Origin: Parabacteroides sp. An277
GTDB taxonomy: Bacteria > Bacteroidota > Bacteroidia > Bacteroidales > Tannerellaceae
Assembly (NCBI RefSeq): GCF_002159645.1
Contig: NZ_NFJB01000030.1
Location: 1 to 39,735 of the forward strand
Direction: 5' to 3'
Length of the DNA stretch: 39,735 nt
Shown here: positions 39,575 through 39,735 of the stretch, in pieces
Position numbering within the stretch: the stretch's first letter is position 1
How the letters are laid out: the number at the start of each line of letters is the position of its first letter
Notes under the pieces: model-generated
Seen by the model: the letters and a program-made list of their open reading frames with translations, nothing else
What the model was told of the DNA's origin: nothing
Database searches by the model: none
Program-made: the position numbers and the translations under genes

Positions 39575-39735
39575 AAAGCTCATAGGAATTAGAAATGAAA
39601 TAAACGAACATCGAAAAGGAATCCAATTATAAACGGAATCGAATCCCGTTATAAACGGGAGGGGATATAGTTGTAAAAAAGTAGGTTTGTAACTATCTTG
39701 GAATGAGGTATAATTAAAATTTCTCACAAAAAAGT
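39575..39735. other. Window end, non-coding
   Basis: No gene is seen in the last 161 bp. TCCCGTT-ATA-AACGGGA (39644-39660) is a perfect palindrome, and TTATAAACGG occurs twice (39628 and 39649). No T-run follows, so termination is uncertain. Confidence 0.5.

Overview
The window looks like a chromosomal segment of a member of the order Bacteroidales, perhaps Parabacteroides-like. Three things support this. Several genes carry Bacteroidetes-type promoters (TTG, about 20 bp, TAnnTTTG) and A-rich ribosome binding regions instead of strong Shine-Dalgarno sites. The gene order serC-serA-DUF1015 is typical of the group. Many genes belong to families known mainly from it. The genus is not proven by the sequence. 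No rRNA, tRNA, insertion sequence or CRISPR array was seen.

Layout. Positions 1-2310 hold a divergent redox cassette: two iron-sulfur flavoprotein-like reductases and an NTF2-like protein on the minus strand, facing an HxlR regulator, with a repeated operator-like sequence between them. Positions 2445-6547 hold a truncated GH3 glucosidase remnant and two exported carbohydrate-type esterases, one of which joins two hydrolase domains. Positions 6640-9764 hold a DnaQ-like exonuclease, an orphan NtrC-type regulator and OxyR, the last two separated by a long region with phased palindromes. Positions 9788-14090 form an aromatic amino acid operon (prephenate dehydratase, aminotransferase, DAHP synthase fused to chorismate mutase, prephenate dehydrogenase). 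A Phe/Tyr-rich leader peptide and an attenuator precede it.

Positions 14100-25800 are an accessory region. It contains a tandem pair of PD-(D/E)XK nuclease-family genes, a DUF6261-like gene, a 401-bp fold-back element, a 42-bp tandem repeat, an RtcB RNA ligase, a DIP1984-family coiled-coil protein, a DprA-like protein, two metallophosphoesterases, a Trp-rich repeat protein and two related small proteins of unknown function. Six promoter regions here share one 38-bp module with fixed internal spacing. They appear to tie these genes into a single regulon whose regulator is unknown. This is the strongest candidate in the window for an undescribed system.

Positions 25840-39574 are mostly core genes: rarA, serC, a type-IIIK-like 3-phosphoglycerate dehydrogenase, DUF1015, an AraC-type regulator, a GH20 hexosaminidase apparently co-transcribed with lepA, an ECF sigma factor, an AlbA_2-domain protein, a CPA2 antiporter and a WYL regulator. 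A 41-bp tandem repeat with seven copies lies between the AraC gene and the GH20 gene. All functional calls rest on recognising family motifs by eye; no database search was run.
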